Shown: positions 11,694 to 23,223 of the stretch, in pieces
Layout of the letters: every line of letters begins with the position of its first letter
Position numbering within the stretch: the first letter of the stretch is position 1
Assembly: GCA_030549495.1 (NCBI GenBank)
Contig: JAUIRK010001028.1
Coordinates: 496,001 to 560,000 of the forward strand
Direction of reading: 5' to 3'
Source of the DNA: Nectonema munidae
Taxonomy: Eukaryota > Nematomorpha > Nectonematoida > Nectonematidae
DNA length: 64,000 nt
The notes under the pieces: model-generated
Database searches by the model: none
The model's input: only the letters and a program-made list of their open reading frames with translations
Told to the model about the DNA's origin: nothing
Program-made: the position numbers and the translations under genes

Positions 11694-12226
11694 CAGTAGT
11701 CCCCTCTAATACACGCACCATTAGTAGACGAAATCCATTAATCCGCTGGTCAAGGCAACTTCCTGTTTTTGCCGCATGCAACTCATACACCCATGACAAA
11801 CATGTCAGCTAGAATTGACGACTTCTTCAGGAAGCAGTAGTTCCGCTTTCTGATCACAATCCGTATTTCTATATTTCTATACACATGACTGATGTTTATA
11901 TGACTTTAGCAGGTTGTATATGAACAATTATTTTAATTATCATGTTAAATAAATATTTGTCATATGTGTTTGTGTTTATCGATTATTAGAAAGTATAAAA
12001 TAAAAAACACTCAAAACTGTACCATTATCTCTAAGTCAAGTAGGTCTCTATCAAAATAGTCTAATATTTGTCTGATTATTATTATTGGAATTACCCCCTA
12101 AACTTCGTTAAATGTGTTTATAGATACTTGTATACTTATAATCTTAATTGTGACAATACGCGGATTAGATAATTCACAGGGGGTTGGTCATCTTCACAGT
12201 GGTCGTGTATTAAGGGGGGACTACTG
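11694..12226. mobile_element. Tigger-type MITE nested in Tigger
   Basis: 533 bp, ends CAGTAGTCCCCTCTAATACA and the inverted TGTATTAAGGGGGGACTACTG, flanked by TA (11692-11693 and 12227-12228). The ends resemble the Tigger1 group (CAGTAGTCCCC), different from the host Tigger. No transposase coding inside. Confidence 0.85.
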
Positions 12227-12513
12227 TATAAAATTTAATGAAAAATAGTAATAGTTAGAAACTACAATTAAAGTATGTATAGGTAACTATATATAGTAAA
12301 AGTCGTAAGTCGAGGACTACCTGTATATTAAAAAATTATCATTTTTCCCACGATAATCTACTGGTGAATTCAACTGTTAAGTTCCGTTAACAACTGGTAA
12401 TCACAACCATATCGACGATATCTATTGAGTTATTGAGAAAATTATTTTTCCGTGAGATGCAAAAAAGACTAAAAAATTGAATTAAGAAATATTTAAACAT
12501 AAAAATTGTATAC

Positions 12514-12748
12514 CCATCAACAGATAAATTCTGGTACAAGGCAGTTTTGTGGCAAACAGGGCAAATCCACTTTGGATTTTTTTCCTGCATAAGAATGTAT
12601 GTGCTTGCGTCAAAGCATTGAAAGTGGGAACATGTCGTTGCGCGACAAGGCAAAGACATCAACGTCTTTCCAAGTGGACAAATGAGAGAGACTCGTAAAC
12701 TGGTTGTGGATATTTCGCAGTCTGATTCAGAGTTTAACTTTTCCTTTA
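12514..12748 (-). CDS. PIAS: PIAS SP-RING exon
   Basis: This exon encodes the SP-RING (MIZ) zinc-binding domain that recruits the SUMO E2 Ubc9. Visible in order: [20 protein letters not shown], then ICPLGK, the zinc ligands in [15 protein letters not shown], and [10 protein letters not shown]. Cys, His and Cys-x-x-Cys spacing matches other PIAS proteins, and all expected ligands are present. It starts after acceptor AG at 12750-12749 (preceded by CATATTTC) and ends in VDG at a GTATAC donor beginning at 12513. The phases are 1 in and 2 out. The frame runs beyond the donor into intron sequence. No stop or frameshift lies in the exon, so the gene looks intact here. Confidence 0.9.
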
Positions 12749-13112
12749 CTGAAATATGCATGCATAAATACAGTTGATGGGTCCGCCGTACCTTGACAGC
12801 GTCTGAAAGGGTTAGAAAATTTTACGTTGTAGAAACGTATCAAAATAAACATTAAAGAAAACCTTTTTTTTCACGAAAATAATAATTTTTAACTTTATTT
12901 AGCTCCTTTTTGACTTAAATTTTTTCAATATTAGTCAGAAATATACTCGTTTACAAGGGACAATGCTTATCCAGGGGCGAGAAGAATGACGCCTCCCCCT
13001 CTCCCCAATGTAATTTCAAGGGCGGAGGAGGAAAGTGACAAAAGCTTTATGGTCTACCAATATTTTTAATTTTATATACTTGTTTGGCGTGTGAGTAGAT
13101 TTTCCATATTAT

Positions 13113-14318
13113 CAGGGTGAGTAAAAGTCAATAAAGTCAACTTTTATTTCCGTTTAGGAAAAACTCTTTGAAGAAGATCTTTACTTTTTAGTCTAAAAAT
13201 TTTTTGAACTAATTTCAAATTTTTAAGTCAATCAAAGTCTATTTTTCGAGTTTAGGTCAATAAAGTCCATTTTTATATTTAGCACTTTTTGATTCAATGT
13301 GCCTAAAATTGTTATAAGCGATACGTACAATATTTCTTCTTTATATTAACACATCCACAATAGTTGGGCTTTTTTTCAACTAATAAAAGGTTTTACTGTA
13401 AAGTTTGCCTGACTGAGGTTAAACATAAAGGAGTTTTTTGTAAGATAAATTTTTTTTTGCTGACAAACGCGGTTACATACGATATATCCGCTGCAGAAGT
13501 TATGGAATTTTATTCCCTAACTTTTTTTTATCATTGCATGTTTTTCACATCTTTTACACAAGTTTACCTTAAAAGTTAAGTTATCCAACAAAATTGCAGA
13601 TTACCGGCTTTAAATCATTCAAAATTAGTAATAGAAAAAGACGTTCTCTTTTCAAACCTATCGGCAACATTTCAGTTCCAATTGTAACGAAATTGACAAA
13701 TTGGTTGCAAGCAGCAAAATATTTTCATTAAAATCTTCCAGCAGTGAAGAAATTAATGATGAAGATGATGGAATTTTATTGCCAAATATCAAGAAATTGT
13801 TAAAAAAAGAAAATCTGTGTCAAAACTTGCTAACAATAATAATTAGAGAATATTCACGATTCATTGATTTAGTCGGAAAAAGTGAACATAAAGACTTTTT
13901 CAGTCGAAGATGCCTTTACTTGTTTCTTCAACATTATTTCATTTAAGACGAATGTGGCGTTAAAAGTTATCTTGAAAATAGATTCAAATAAAATGAAATC
14001 AATAAAATCATGAATATGGAAAACTCTCAAATCTCTCGCAGTACTTATCCCAAATTACAAAATGGTCAGGTTTTTACTTTAGAAGTAGAAAGATCTTTTT
14101 CTAAACTGAAAAAACTGCTAGAAAATTATCGAATTTTAAATCAGAAAATGTCATTAATTATATGTTGTATTACAGTCATGGATTCTTTGAAATTATTTTC
14201 AATACATTCTCTAAAGTGTTCATAGTTGTTCAATTCAATGAAACTTTAAAAAGTCAATTTTTTCTCTGAGTAAAAGTCAATTTTTTCCAATTTTTTGGGT
14301 CAATTTTTCCTCGCCCTG
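13113..14318 (+). mobile_element. hAT element, short, CGGBP1-like type, ends intact
   Basis: 1206 bp, ends CAGGGTGAG and CTCGCCCTG, with an 8 bp target duplication CATATTAT (13105-13112) and CATATTAC (14319-14326). Both ends are rich in 'AAGTCAATAAAGTCAA' type repeats. Inside are decayed transposase traces: NISVPIVTKLTNWLQAAKYF near 13660 and VERSFSKLKKLLENYRILNQ near 14088, the latter the C-terminal dimerisation motif of hAT transposases. The middle is largely missing. It belongs to the same family as the split element around 56.3-62.4 kb. Confidence 0.8.
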
Positions 14319-14326
14319 CATATTAC

Positions 14327-15296
14327 TTGTTCTACAGTTCAATTACAAATTCTTTTAAAATAAAATTTAAAAATTATAAAAAAAAGTTTACCCCCAATAA
14401 TGCTAAGGATGTGAGCCTCTCATTTTATATGTACCGGGCCAGAGCTTCGGAGACGAAGCCGTAAACGGAACCAGAGAATTTGCCTACATGGAACCGGAGC
14501 TGGAGCCTGAAAGATTAAAAATATGGCTCCTATGTCTAGCGGCAGGCAACTTAAATACACAATTGTTTCGGATAGTCGATATCAGTTAACACATTGAAAA
14601 GCGTAAAGTTATTTTATTTGGTGTATTCAACATTAGTATGATACCTAACACTGACGGATTTAAAGGGGCGGAACCGGCGTATGCCCCCCCCCCCCCTTAA
14701 AATTGCATTGCCAATTGCTTGAAAATTTTTCTTAATCTAATTCTTTTCCTAGAACTCAAATATAATGATGATTTCTGCAACTCGTTTTTTAGATTCAATC
14801 TTTCTCTAAAGTTAGAAGCGCTAAAAAGTTTTTTATGCTTCAATCGTAGTTAAGTGTGACACTTATTACTTTTATATTATCCAATTTTTTTTGTAAATTT
14901 ATTATTTAAAGACATCACATTTTGCCACATCAATTCACTTCGCAGTTCAATGAATGAGGATAGTTTTAATGCTCTCATTCTTCTTTTTGTTTTAAAAATT
15001 TTGTTAAAGCTTAAATTTATATGCTTGAAATTTGAGTTCTTGTTTAGTAAAATCCGCCCCTCCCCTAATGCCAATTTCTAAATCCGCCTCTGCCTAATAT
15101 AATCTTTAAAATATTTAAATTTCCTAGTCATTCTAAAAAAATATATGTTTTATATATTACTTTTCCCCCTTTTTATATGTTTGAAAATGGGGGTTTTGAA
15201 ATAGGAATATATCGAACTTTAATAAGTAGACATATGCATTTATCAGATAAAAATGATAAAAAGCCATGCCTTTATCATAAAATTATTTATATAAAT
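14327..15296. other. No gene; low-complexity and decayed repeats
   Basis: Near 14440-14530 is a GGAGCC/CGGAGC-rich patch, near 14680-14697 a C run after GGCGTATG. The rest is AT-rich without supported ORFs. Confidence 0.45.
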
Positions 15297-15304
15297 AAAA
15301 TAAT

Positions 15305-15616
15305 GGTACTTATGGGTTATCTCCCCCCTCCACTCTAAAAATTTTTTTCCAACTTAATAATTTTAAAATACTAATTAATTAATAATTTTAAATATATAAT
15401 TAAATATATATATTTAATTTATGAAAATAAATAACTAATTATTACTTTTTTGCTGTATGATTTTCATTAGTTACGCTATATAATATTTTTTAGTAAGTTT
15501 TTTTATATATAAAATATTTTTATATTTAGTCATTTATTATTTTTACTCATCATTTAAATTCAAATAAAAATTAAAAAAAAATTTTTTAGAGTGGAAGGAG
15601 ATAACCCATAAGTACC
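15305..15616. mobile_element. 312 bp MITE with long inverted ends
   Basis: Begins GGTACTTATGGGTTATCTCC and ends GGAGATAACCCATAAGTACC; the inverted arms extend about 45 bp through CACTCTAAAAAATTTTTT. The flanks are AAAATAAT (15297-15304) and AAAATAAG (15617-15624), a likely 8 bp target duplication that would suit hAT. The interior is almost pure AT. Confidence 0.75.
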
Positions 15617-15624
15617 AAAATAAG

Positions 15625-16139
15625 TACTAATAAAAATAGTGAATATATAAAGTGTATAAATAAGTAAAGTGAATGTATGGTGTGAGTGGTGATGACATTT
15701 ACATGAAATGTGACATTTTTAGTAAAACATATACAACAGATGTAAGAGATTGCTAGGCAAAATTTTCAGTGTTGGGAAACTTTCTTAGAACTTACACCAA
15801 TTCTAGTAGTAGTTTTCACTACTTCTCCCTCTATATATCATATGCAAAAACTAACACACTCCACAACACACTGTATTACATTCAATGCATACACTAATAA
15901 TTGTCAACATATATTACGTAGATAAACCCTCTTCGGCCCAGATAACTACGATTGCAGTTTCTTAATTTTTGAACTCCAAATATTATAAAAAATTCTTTTT
16001 AAATATTAAAAAAAGCTTTGAACAACAAGGTTACATATTTTTATCAGTTTTTTTACGTTTCTATGTTTAATTTAATTTCTTTTAATCTATAGTAATTCTT
16101 TTAATTGTTTTTAACATGTAGCCTAGTAAACTTTAGTGT
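15625..16139. other. AT-rich sequence without a recognised gene
   Basis: No supported feature. Confidence 0.4.
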
Positions 16140-16378
16140 TTTAAGTGTTATAGAAAGAAGCAAACTAAGGTGGTATGGCCATTTACTAAGAATGAAAGAA
16201 GAGAACATCGTTCGGACTGTAGTCGGCAAAAGAAAAAGGGGAAGACCTTGCAAAAGATCGAAAGATGGGCTCTTGGAAAAACTACACACTCTCGGGTTAG
16301 AAGATGATGCTGAGGATAGAGGAAAATGGAGGCTCAAGATCATGGCCACCGACCCCCAACTTGGGGACAAGGTATAGA
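16140..16378 (+). pseudogene. LINE reverse transcriptase C-terminal tail
   Basis: One open frame gives RSKLRWYGHLLRMKEENIV, GKRKRGRPCKRSKDGLLEKL and AEDRGKWRLKIMATDPQLGD. The order (K/R)LRW(Y/F)GHLLRM, RGRPxKRW, AEDRxxWR, then DPxL is the conserved tail after the RT domain in RTE/Jockey-like non-LTR retrotransposons; the usual Trp of KRW is Ser here. Upstream RT motifs are absent, so this is a 5'-truncated copy. The end of the copy is probably the A-rich run near 16380-16392. Confidence 0.65.
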
Positions 16379-16392
16379 AGAAAAAGAAGTTT

Positions 16393-16850
16393 AATTTGGT
16401 CATCGTTCAGGTAACAGAATCACGAGATAATAATATATAATGGGTTAATAGTGCCATGATTTAAAGTATGGAAAATATATTTAGAATAGAATATATATTC
16501 TAGGTTAGAACTTAGAATAGAATATTCATTGTTTTTACAGTCACGATGGAAAATTTTATTCTTCAGCATCAAAATACATTTATGTTCAAGTATTGTGCAT
16601 TGTTAGTGCAATCCGGCAATGCATTAGAGAATACACAACACTCAGAGTGCAAGGATGATGCAATCATAAAACTATAGGTTTTAGAGTGATGAAGTAAATG
16701 CACAACATATGTGTACTCCTTCAAGTGTCAAGCAAGAGACCCGTCTCATTATCACTCTCTGATTGTTCACTTGACATATGACATTTTTCTTTCATTTTAC
16801 ATCTCTCTCTAATAAAGCCATTCTTTCCTTCATTTTTCCTCTTCAAAACA
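16393..16850. other. Spacer without a recognised gene
   Basis: No supported feature. Confidence 0.4.
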
Positions 16851-16851
16851 A

Positions 16852-18440
16852 AATGAGTTCAAGTGAAAACTGCTCGGATGATTCATTCTCCGATATGGAT
16901 GTTGAAAGAGAGCCTATTTTATTGAATATTCGATCAAGTAATGGCTCATATTCTTACTTTTCCAACAACTTGGTTTCAAGGAGTAATATAATTTGGTCAA
17001 CCAATTTTTTCAATAAAAGGTTGCTATCGAGAAACATTATAAATTTCAAATCTGGACCGACACTAAAACCTTCCAAAGAAATTCATCTTTTAAACTGTTT
17101 TTCAAAGATTAAATGGCTAAAAAAGTTTTTGAATCTACGAACCACAAGTGTTAGAAGTAAAAGAATTTTGGATGAGAGAATTTTTAGCCTGTTGTAAAGT
17201 TCTTCGTCGAGCTGACGCAGATAAAGATGATTTTACTTCTATTAACAATCTTTTAAAGAAGACTCAAAACCTTTTTATAGTTGCGCAATCTCTAGAAATC
17301 GTTTTAAAGATTTTGTTTCTATGTCGTCACTAGATGACAGATCTGATCTACAAGAAAAGGACGTAAAAAGAAGACAAAATAGATGCAATAAGCGAAATAT
17401 AAGATCTTTTTGATTCTAATCTCACTAAATTTTACGCTCCAAGTGAACTATTTTAATGAGCATTGAGCAGCTTTATTCTTTCAGGGGTTATTGTCTTGGA
17501 AGAGTTTACATGCCACAAAAACCTGCTAAATATGGTGCAAAGATTTTTTGGTTGTGTGATGCGACAAATGGTTTCGCTCATTATATATATATTCAGGCAA
17601 ACAAAACAAAATTTGTGCTATTGGAGAAGTTAAAAATGTTACAGCTTACCTTTGTCAACCTCATTTCAAAAGTAATCGCAATGTGTTTTTGGATAAATTT
17701 TTTTGGGTCCTTTGACCTTTGCCGATTTATACTTGAAAATGATTAAACAATAACAGCTACTATAAAAAGTGATTCAAAAGACATATCTCAAGGTTTTTTA
17801 GAAATAAAAGAAAGAAAGAAGCTTATACAGCTGCAAATATTTGTATAATCATGATCAAAAAATTGTTTTATGCTCTTATAAATGTAAGAAAAAGGAAAAT
17901 TTTTTACTGATATCTTCTTTTCATACCCAGTTGCAGATAAATGAACAAAGATATGATTTTAAACCTCAAATTATTTTGGATTACAACAAATAAAAGGCGG
18001 AATGGATATTATGGCTTAAAGAGTGGAAAATGTTACATGTCGTCGTAAATGTAATCGATTTTTTGCTAATATTCCAGATATTTGCATTCTTAATTTTTTT
18101 TTGATCATGAAATGCAACGAATATGAAAATTCAAGACTTGATTTCATAAAATAAAAGTCGCTCACGAACTAGCATACGAAAGTATATGTGCTAGATTCAA
18201 TAAAGATAATATTTATACCCGAAAAAAGCCTCCATTTACACAATACGGACTAAAGGAATATACACGAATACTTTAACAAGTGAAAGCTTCCCAAAAGAGC
18301 ATCTTTGTTACCTTTGAAGTGCAAAGAAGGAGATTGAAAATCTTCCACACGTTGGACTTGTGATAAAAAAAATATGTTTGAAAGATAAGCTTAGTATATG
18401 TAAAAATTGTTTCGAGTTTTTAGTATATGTTTAATTTATG
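16852..18440 (+). pseudogene. piggyBac transposase relic (PGBD4-like)
   Basis: The plus strand starts with MSSSENCSDDSFSDMDVERE at 16852, a serine and acid rich head usual for the family. It continues with EQLYSFRGYCLGRVYMPQKP and AKYGAKIFWLCDATNGFAHY (17459-17585), which correspond to the conserved 'DEQL.pFRGR..f.qYip.KPaKyGiKi..lcD' region. Near 17996 GGMDIMA and NVTCRRKCNRFFANIPDICI follow, the late 'GGVDxxD' region. Stops and frame changes lie between the blocks. The family cuts at TTAA and this type could have mobilised the TTAA MITEs in the window, but that is inference. Confidence 0.75.
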
Positions 18441-19906
18441 TACATCATTGATCAGGTGCTACAAAGAATTTTAATTTGCAAACTAGTTCAACTCACTACG
18501 ATTGTAAAGTATTAAAAATCGTTCAAACCAATTCAGAGTAGTTTTAAATTAATAAAATTTACATATATATTTCTGCACCATAGTATTTCAATATTGGAAT
18601 GTAAGATTGCAAAAGGGCGATTATATATATTTTTTATAGTATTTATTAGACTTGTTTGTCTTCTGAATAGATTTTTCATATTACTTTTCTTGTTTTAATG
18701 TTAAGTCTTAGAATGAATATTTAAAATCTTTTTTTTACTAACGTCCACGTAATGCATATTTAAGATATATTTGATCAGAGGCAGTAATGTTGCCAGTCAT
18801 TTGAACAAGAGCCCATGCATTTTTGAGCGAGGCGAATATTTTTATAGCACATAACTATATAAGAACTCTATAATTTAAAGCTTAAAATGTTTAGCCCTAT
18901 TAATTACTGTAGCTCGTCGATAAGGGATAAGGGTCAAGGGATCTAGGCCCACTGGGATTTATTTTGCCCATCTGAAACTTCTTTTAAATATATAAATGTA
19001 TACACTTTCTTATATTCCAAGCCTCATTAAAATCAGTTTTGCCCCCCCCCCCCCCCCTCACCACCCTTCTCGTTGGATGTGAAGTGGGCGACAGGGCTCA
19101 TTTAAACAATCAAGTCTTTTATTCTAGAAATCAAATACATAGCAACTTTATCCTTAGATATTCGTTTTATTTATGTTTTAGTTTTATTTATCAAGATTTC
19201 TTGGAATAGTTGGGGCAGTGTTTTTACACTTTGCTTACAATTTTCTGTTAATAAAACTTAGTACAGATAATTTCATTTGCTAATTTATATAAATTTAAAG
19301 CTTGTCGAATATTTCTTCCAAAAATTTTAAACCTTCAATTCCAATTTAAAATGGCCAAATTTAAATTCACGCCTACATACCCGTCAATTCATAGACCCAT
19401 ATCGCAAATAAACTTTCAAACAATTTACTTTACTGATTGAATATGTGTGTAGGCGGCAGAATATGAAGATTATTATATAAGATGATTCTTTGTTTTTCTG
19501 TGTTACCAATCAGTCTTGGTAGCATTTCGTTGTTAAAAATTTAACTTTAAGAAACAATGTATTTCACTACAGAGTAGTAAAATCCACCTAACCAATTCAT
19601 TTGATGTGAACCAGGCTTGTTGACAATTAGTGAGATGAGAGGCTGAGAAATATCTTTTAGTTCATAATCAATATTGCATCGGATAGTGGGGTTGTCGAAT
19701 AAATGAGGTCTAACCGTATTTCCAATGCATCCTCTAATACAACCCTTTCCATATGGTCTTTAGAAGACAGGAACATGTTTAACCTTCGAACACCAAATAT
19801 AAAATCGGTTCAACCAAAAATTGAGTTCCGTAAAAATTTACAAAAACGATCATTTATAGTCATGGTATAAAACCTTCACTTGGTTAGAGAATAGCATATC
19901 TAGCGA
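18441..19906. other. No gene; fragments of dispersed repeats and a poly-C run
   Basis: 18618-18755 is an inverted near-copy of 46796-46925 (shared 'TATAGTATTTATTAGACTTG' then TTTGTCTTCTGA). 18780-18840 resembles the complement of 47500-47580. A C run of about 18 lies near 19040. 19200-19900 shows no supported feature. Confidence 0.5.
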
Positions 19907-21690
19907 TAGACTATAGAGTTAGACTGTGACCATCCGTTTCAATAACTGGTAAATGTCAATAAGGAGGGGTAAAAACTTAATTACATCTGATGAGTAGTGA
20001 GTGATCTATTATATATCAATGATTTTGTTCCGTGGTTGAGCTAGAAGAGTTTTTCACAAACTTTCTAAAAATTTTCGGTGTAGCGGTCTAATTATAATTT
20101 TTTACTAGCTAATAAATCAACATATAAACTACTGCACTAAAAATCGACACCATTGTTTATTCAAAAATTGTCTGAACAATCCAAATCTCAATGGGATAGA
20201 TGGCATCTGCTTTGTCCAAACCAGTCAATAAACTGTTCTTGAATTAAGAAATCTTCTGAGGCTAGATTACTAATGGAGACTATAAATGGGTTTTTGATAA
20301 ATTGATAGTATTTTCAAATTTGGTGTAGATTAAGAAAATAAAGATAAATTTCTTTGCTGCTGCAGGGTGTTCTGTGGCCTCCAGGACATTTTTATTAATG
20401 AAAATCTTATTTTCATCAACAAATATATTCAAAAATCGAGCAAAATTTTTCTTGTCAAAGAATGCAATTATTCCAGCTTCATTTCAAAAGCTGTCATTTT
20501 TATTACAATGGAGTACTCTTATTTCTTTTCCGTGCAGGGCAAGGTTAAATGAATTCATATATTCAAATATATTCACTAAAAATGGTAGAAATATACGAAA
20601 ACGAACATCAGAAAATTCTACATGCATATCTAGTTTTGCCTTCCAGAAATTGCTGGATTTCTTTCCATAGTATCCCTTTGGAAATTTTCTTTGGAAAGCC
20701 ACCTCACGTTTAAGTGAAGCAAGAATTTTTCAAATTGAAAACAAACAAGATTTGAAGCAGTTGCTTTAAGGAAATACACTGTTTTTGACTTCATTGAAAA
20801 CATTTTTCAACTCATCGTGCATGGTTTTATGGCTCGGCGCACTGGGTACCGTTTACATCTGGAGATTTTTGCTTAGCCAGATTCCGACTTAATACCATGT
20901 GCTGTAAAAAATTTACCACTTTGTCAAATGTTTTTCTTACAGTTGTTCTACTGCTAAGAGTTTCGCAAAATAAAAAATTATCTACCAGGTTCTTGTGATA
21001 TACATATTGTAGGTACACAAGGCTGAGACAAGTTTGCATCATCCATCGTTTCATCAATCTGAGCATAAAAGTTGGAAATTGAATTTCAAATCAATAAAAC
21101 CAAGTCTGTCATGTCATCAGGCATCTCTCCTATTAGCCTTCTAACGGTATCGTTTGACAGGTAGATATGCTCCAACTTTACAACTCCTTAGCACATTCAA
21201 TATATCTTTGCAGAAAGATAATATCAACTGTTCTGCTATGTTGTGGGACTTATTGACAACAGATATTTGTTTGAAACTTTTCAAACCATACTTAATATTT
21301 TGCAAAAACATTCCTATCTTATTTATTAAACATGAATTTGTGCACTCGTTCAGTCAATAATTTTGTTTACCAAACTCTGGTGCTTCACTACCAGCGCAGC
21401 TTCACTTTACGGGCTTTTAAAAAGTGGATGCTAACACTTCACAACACAAAGGACACTTGTGTTCCTTTTCCCCAATAGACTTTAATGCAGTAAAACGAAA
21501 TTTTGAGTATGAATCGTCATATTTCATTTTTTAGCCATTAAGAAAAATGCACATTTACAAATTAGGCCTGAAAAGCAATAAAATAAAAAAATAGCACTCA
21601 ATTCAATGACTAACTTATTTATTCTTTTTAAATGTGATTTATTGCCAAATGATCCAATATGGGTGCAATGTTTTGCGAAAAACGATTCAC
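19907..21690 (-). pseudogene. hAT transposase relic, ZBED5-like (left mirror arm)
   Basis: Read on the minus strand, it gives a BED-finger trace, a core with LVYLQYVYHKNLVDNFLFCE, TLSSRTTVRKTFDKVVNFLQ (20930-21040) and a later block QRKFPKGYYGKKSSNFWKAK (about 20640-20700). The match is to ZBED5/SCAND3-like domesticated and mobile hAT transposases ('DNFLFCETL.gRTT..eiF'). Several frame changes and stops break it. It is an inverted near-identical copy of 45034-46786, including the same frame breaks. Homology runs about 110 bp past the apparent terminal repeat. Confidence 0.75.
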
Positions 21691-23222
21691 TCAGTGTCCC
21701 CTTCTCGATCTTCATGGAACATCTACGCGGCACGCCGACTCCAGTTTAACCCTCATACAACCTTGAAAAAAACTTACACAAACCGTCTTTGGGTGAAATT
21801 TCACACATGGCTTTTTCAATAATAACAAATTTTTAGGTTCCAATCATTTATAATCGTTTTTGCAAAAAAAATACAGTATTTTTATGTTCACCAAATATGT
21901 AAGTTTTACATTTTTCCCATCTTGAGTAGGCTTTTCTGTCTGCCTTTATCAGTTTATCTCAATATTTCACCTTGAACAAGATCAAATCAAAGTTGTTCCA
22001 AAAACAACCGTCTTTTAAACAATTTGTTCTTGTTCCATTCAGTGTTAACTTCTGTCAATAGTACGAACGCATGCAAACATGAAATATCAATCATGTTGCA
22101 AAACAGAGCAAATGGTCATCTTTTATTTTTAGTTTCACACTGTAGGTTCCAATCATTTGATATAAAGTATCAACACCTGATTTATTGTTATTATAAAAAG
22201 AGATCATTTGTGGTAGCTTTTTCTCATTTGAAGAAACAGTTTATGAAGAGTACTCAAACTTTATATTTTTTCGGCATGTAGTGTTCGAAAGTAACCTCAT
22301 CTGTAAAATAGAAAAAGTTGAAAAAAACTTTTGAACAATGAAGTTTTTTTTATCAAAATTTGGAAGAAATTTTTTCTTTGAAGGAACTGTTTCAATCAAT
22401 GTTGTTTTGTATTTTAGTAACTTGAATGCAAGCTCATACGTGGTGAAAAAATTATCGCATACCACATTTCTGTCTTTCAAAATTTTTTATCAAATCCAGA
22501 ACAACTCTCTGAACATGTTTTTTTCTGGGTACGAATTGGGCTTCTTTCCAGTTTATACTTGCAGATTCCAAGCATAGTTACTTTGACTGTCGCATAGTAC
22601 CCAAATTTTTATACCATATTCAACTGGCTTTGATGGTATATATTGTGTCTTTGGAGAATGACCCCTGAAAGATAACAATTGTTCATCAATCGTTACTGTT
22701 TCAAGGGTCAAATACAAATATTGCAAATTACAAACCCATAAATCCCAAAAACTTCTGATAAGAGCTCATTTATTCGAAGAACTCTCATAATTTTAGAATT
22801 TTTTTTTAGACATTGTAGATTTGAAAACAGGTCTCTCCATATTTTCGCTTCATTTATTTTCAAGTGATTCACAATGGGAACGTAGAACATCAGCTAAAAT
22901 AAGAATTCCAAGAATTGTTTGAAGTGTCATTTTATCAATATCATTCTAAGCATCACCAAACACTCTTTACCTTTAATGTTCGTATAATGAACAACTTTAT
23001 ATTTCAAGGAATGGTTGAAACACAAATCAAAAGCATCCACAATAGTATTTATACGAGGAATAGCAAATTTAGTAATTCCTACGCAACTTTTTACAACTTA
23101 CTTCAGGCTTTGAAAGTTATCGACATCAAGTTCATCAGCACTTATTACTTCATCGCTTGTTCCTTCAACATCTTCTTTGGAATCGGACGCAGTATCAAAA
23201 TACTGGTTTAAAATATCTGTAT
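21691..23222 (-). pseudogene. piggyBac transposase relic (minus strand)
   Basis: On the minus strand it reads: an acidic N-terminal trace near 23220-23100, then ATIDEQLLSF-like sequence with FRGHSPKTQYIPSKPVEYGI and KIWVLCDSQSNYAWNLQV near 22660-22560, then DRNVVCDNFFTTYELAFKLL near 22475. The aspartate in 'CDNFFT' is one of the expected catalytic residues. A stop follows LQV and further breaks are present. It abuts the hAT arm at about 21690 and the mirror repeat at 23224. Confidence 0.75.
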
Positions 23223-23223
23223 T

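Larger units (their letters stand above)
10512..12323 (+). mobile_element. Tigger element with clear ends, carrying two nested MITEs
   Basis: 1812 bp from CAGGTAGTCCTCAACTTACG to the inverted CGTAAGTCGAGGACTACCTG, with TA at both flanks (10510-10511 and 12324-12325). The transposase is a relic on the plus strand: a start near 10650 (MSTKKEKKTIDLNTKS), a CENP-B-like middle (KMLHIWMEDHIPKQALLS near 10850; RVTGKAASADEEGTRKFIDS near 11047), then the first catalytic block NVDETRTNAST at 11287. Several stops interrupt it. A 130 bp TTAA MITE lies immediately before the NVDET block and a 533 bp Tigger-type MITE follows the last coding traces. Confidence 0.85.

Noticed and set aside
11461-11799. 112-codon minus-strand ORF
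   Set aside because: Antisense to the Tigger transposase relic and its nested MITE.
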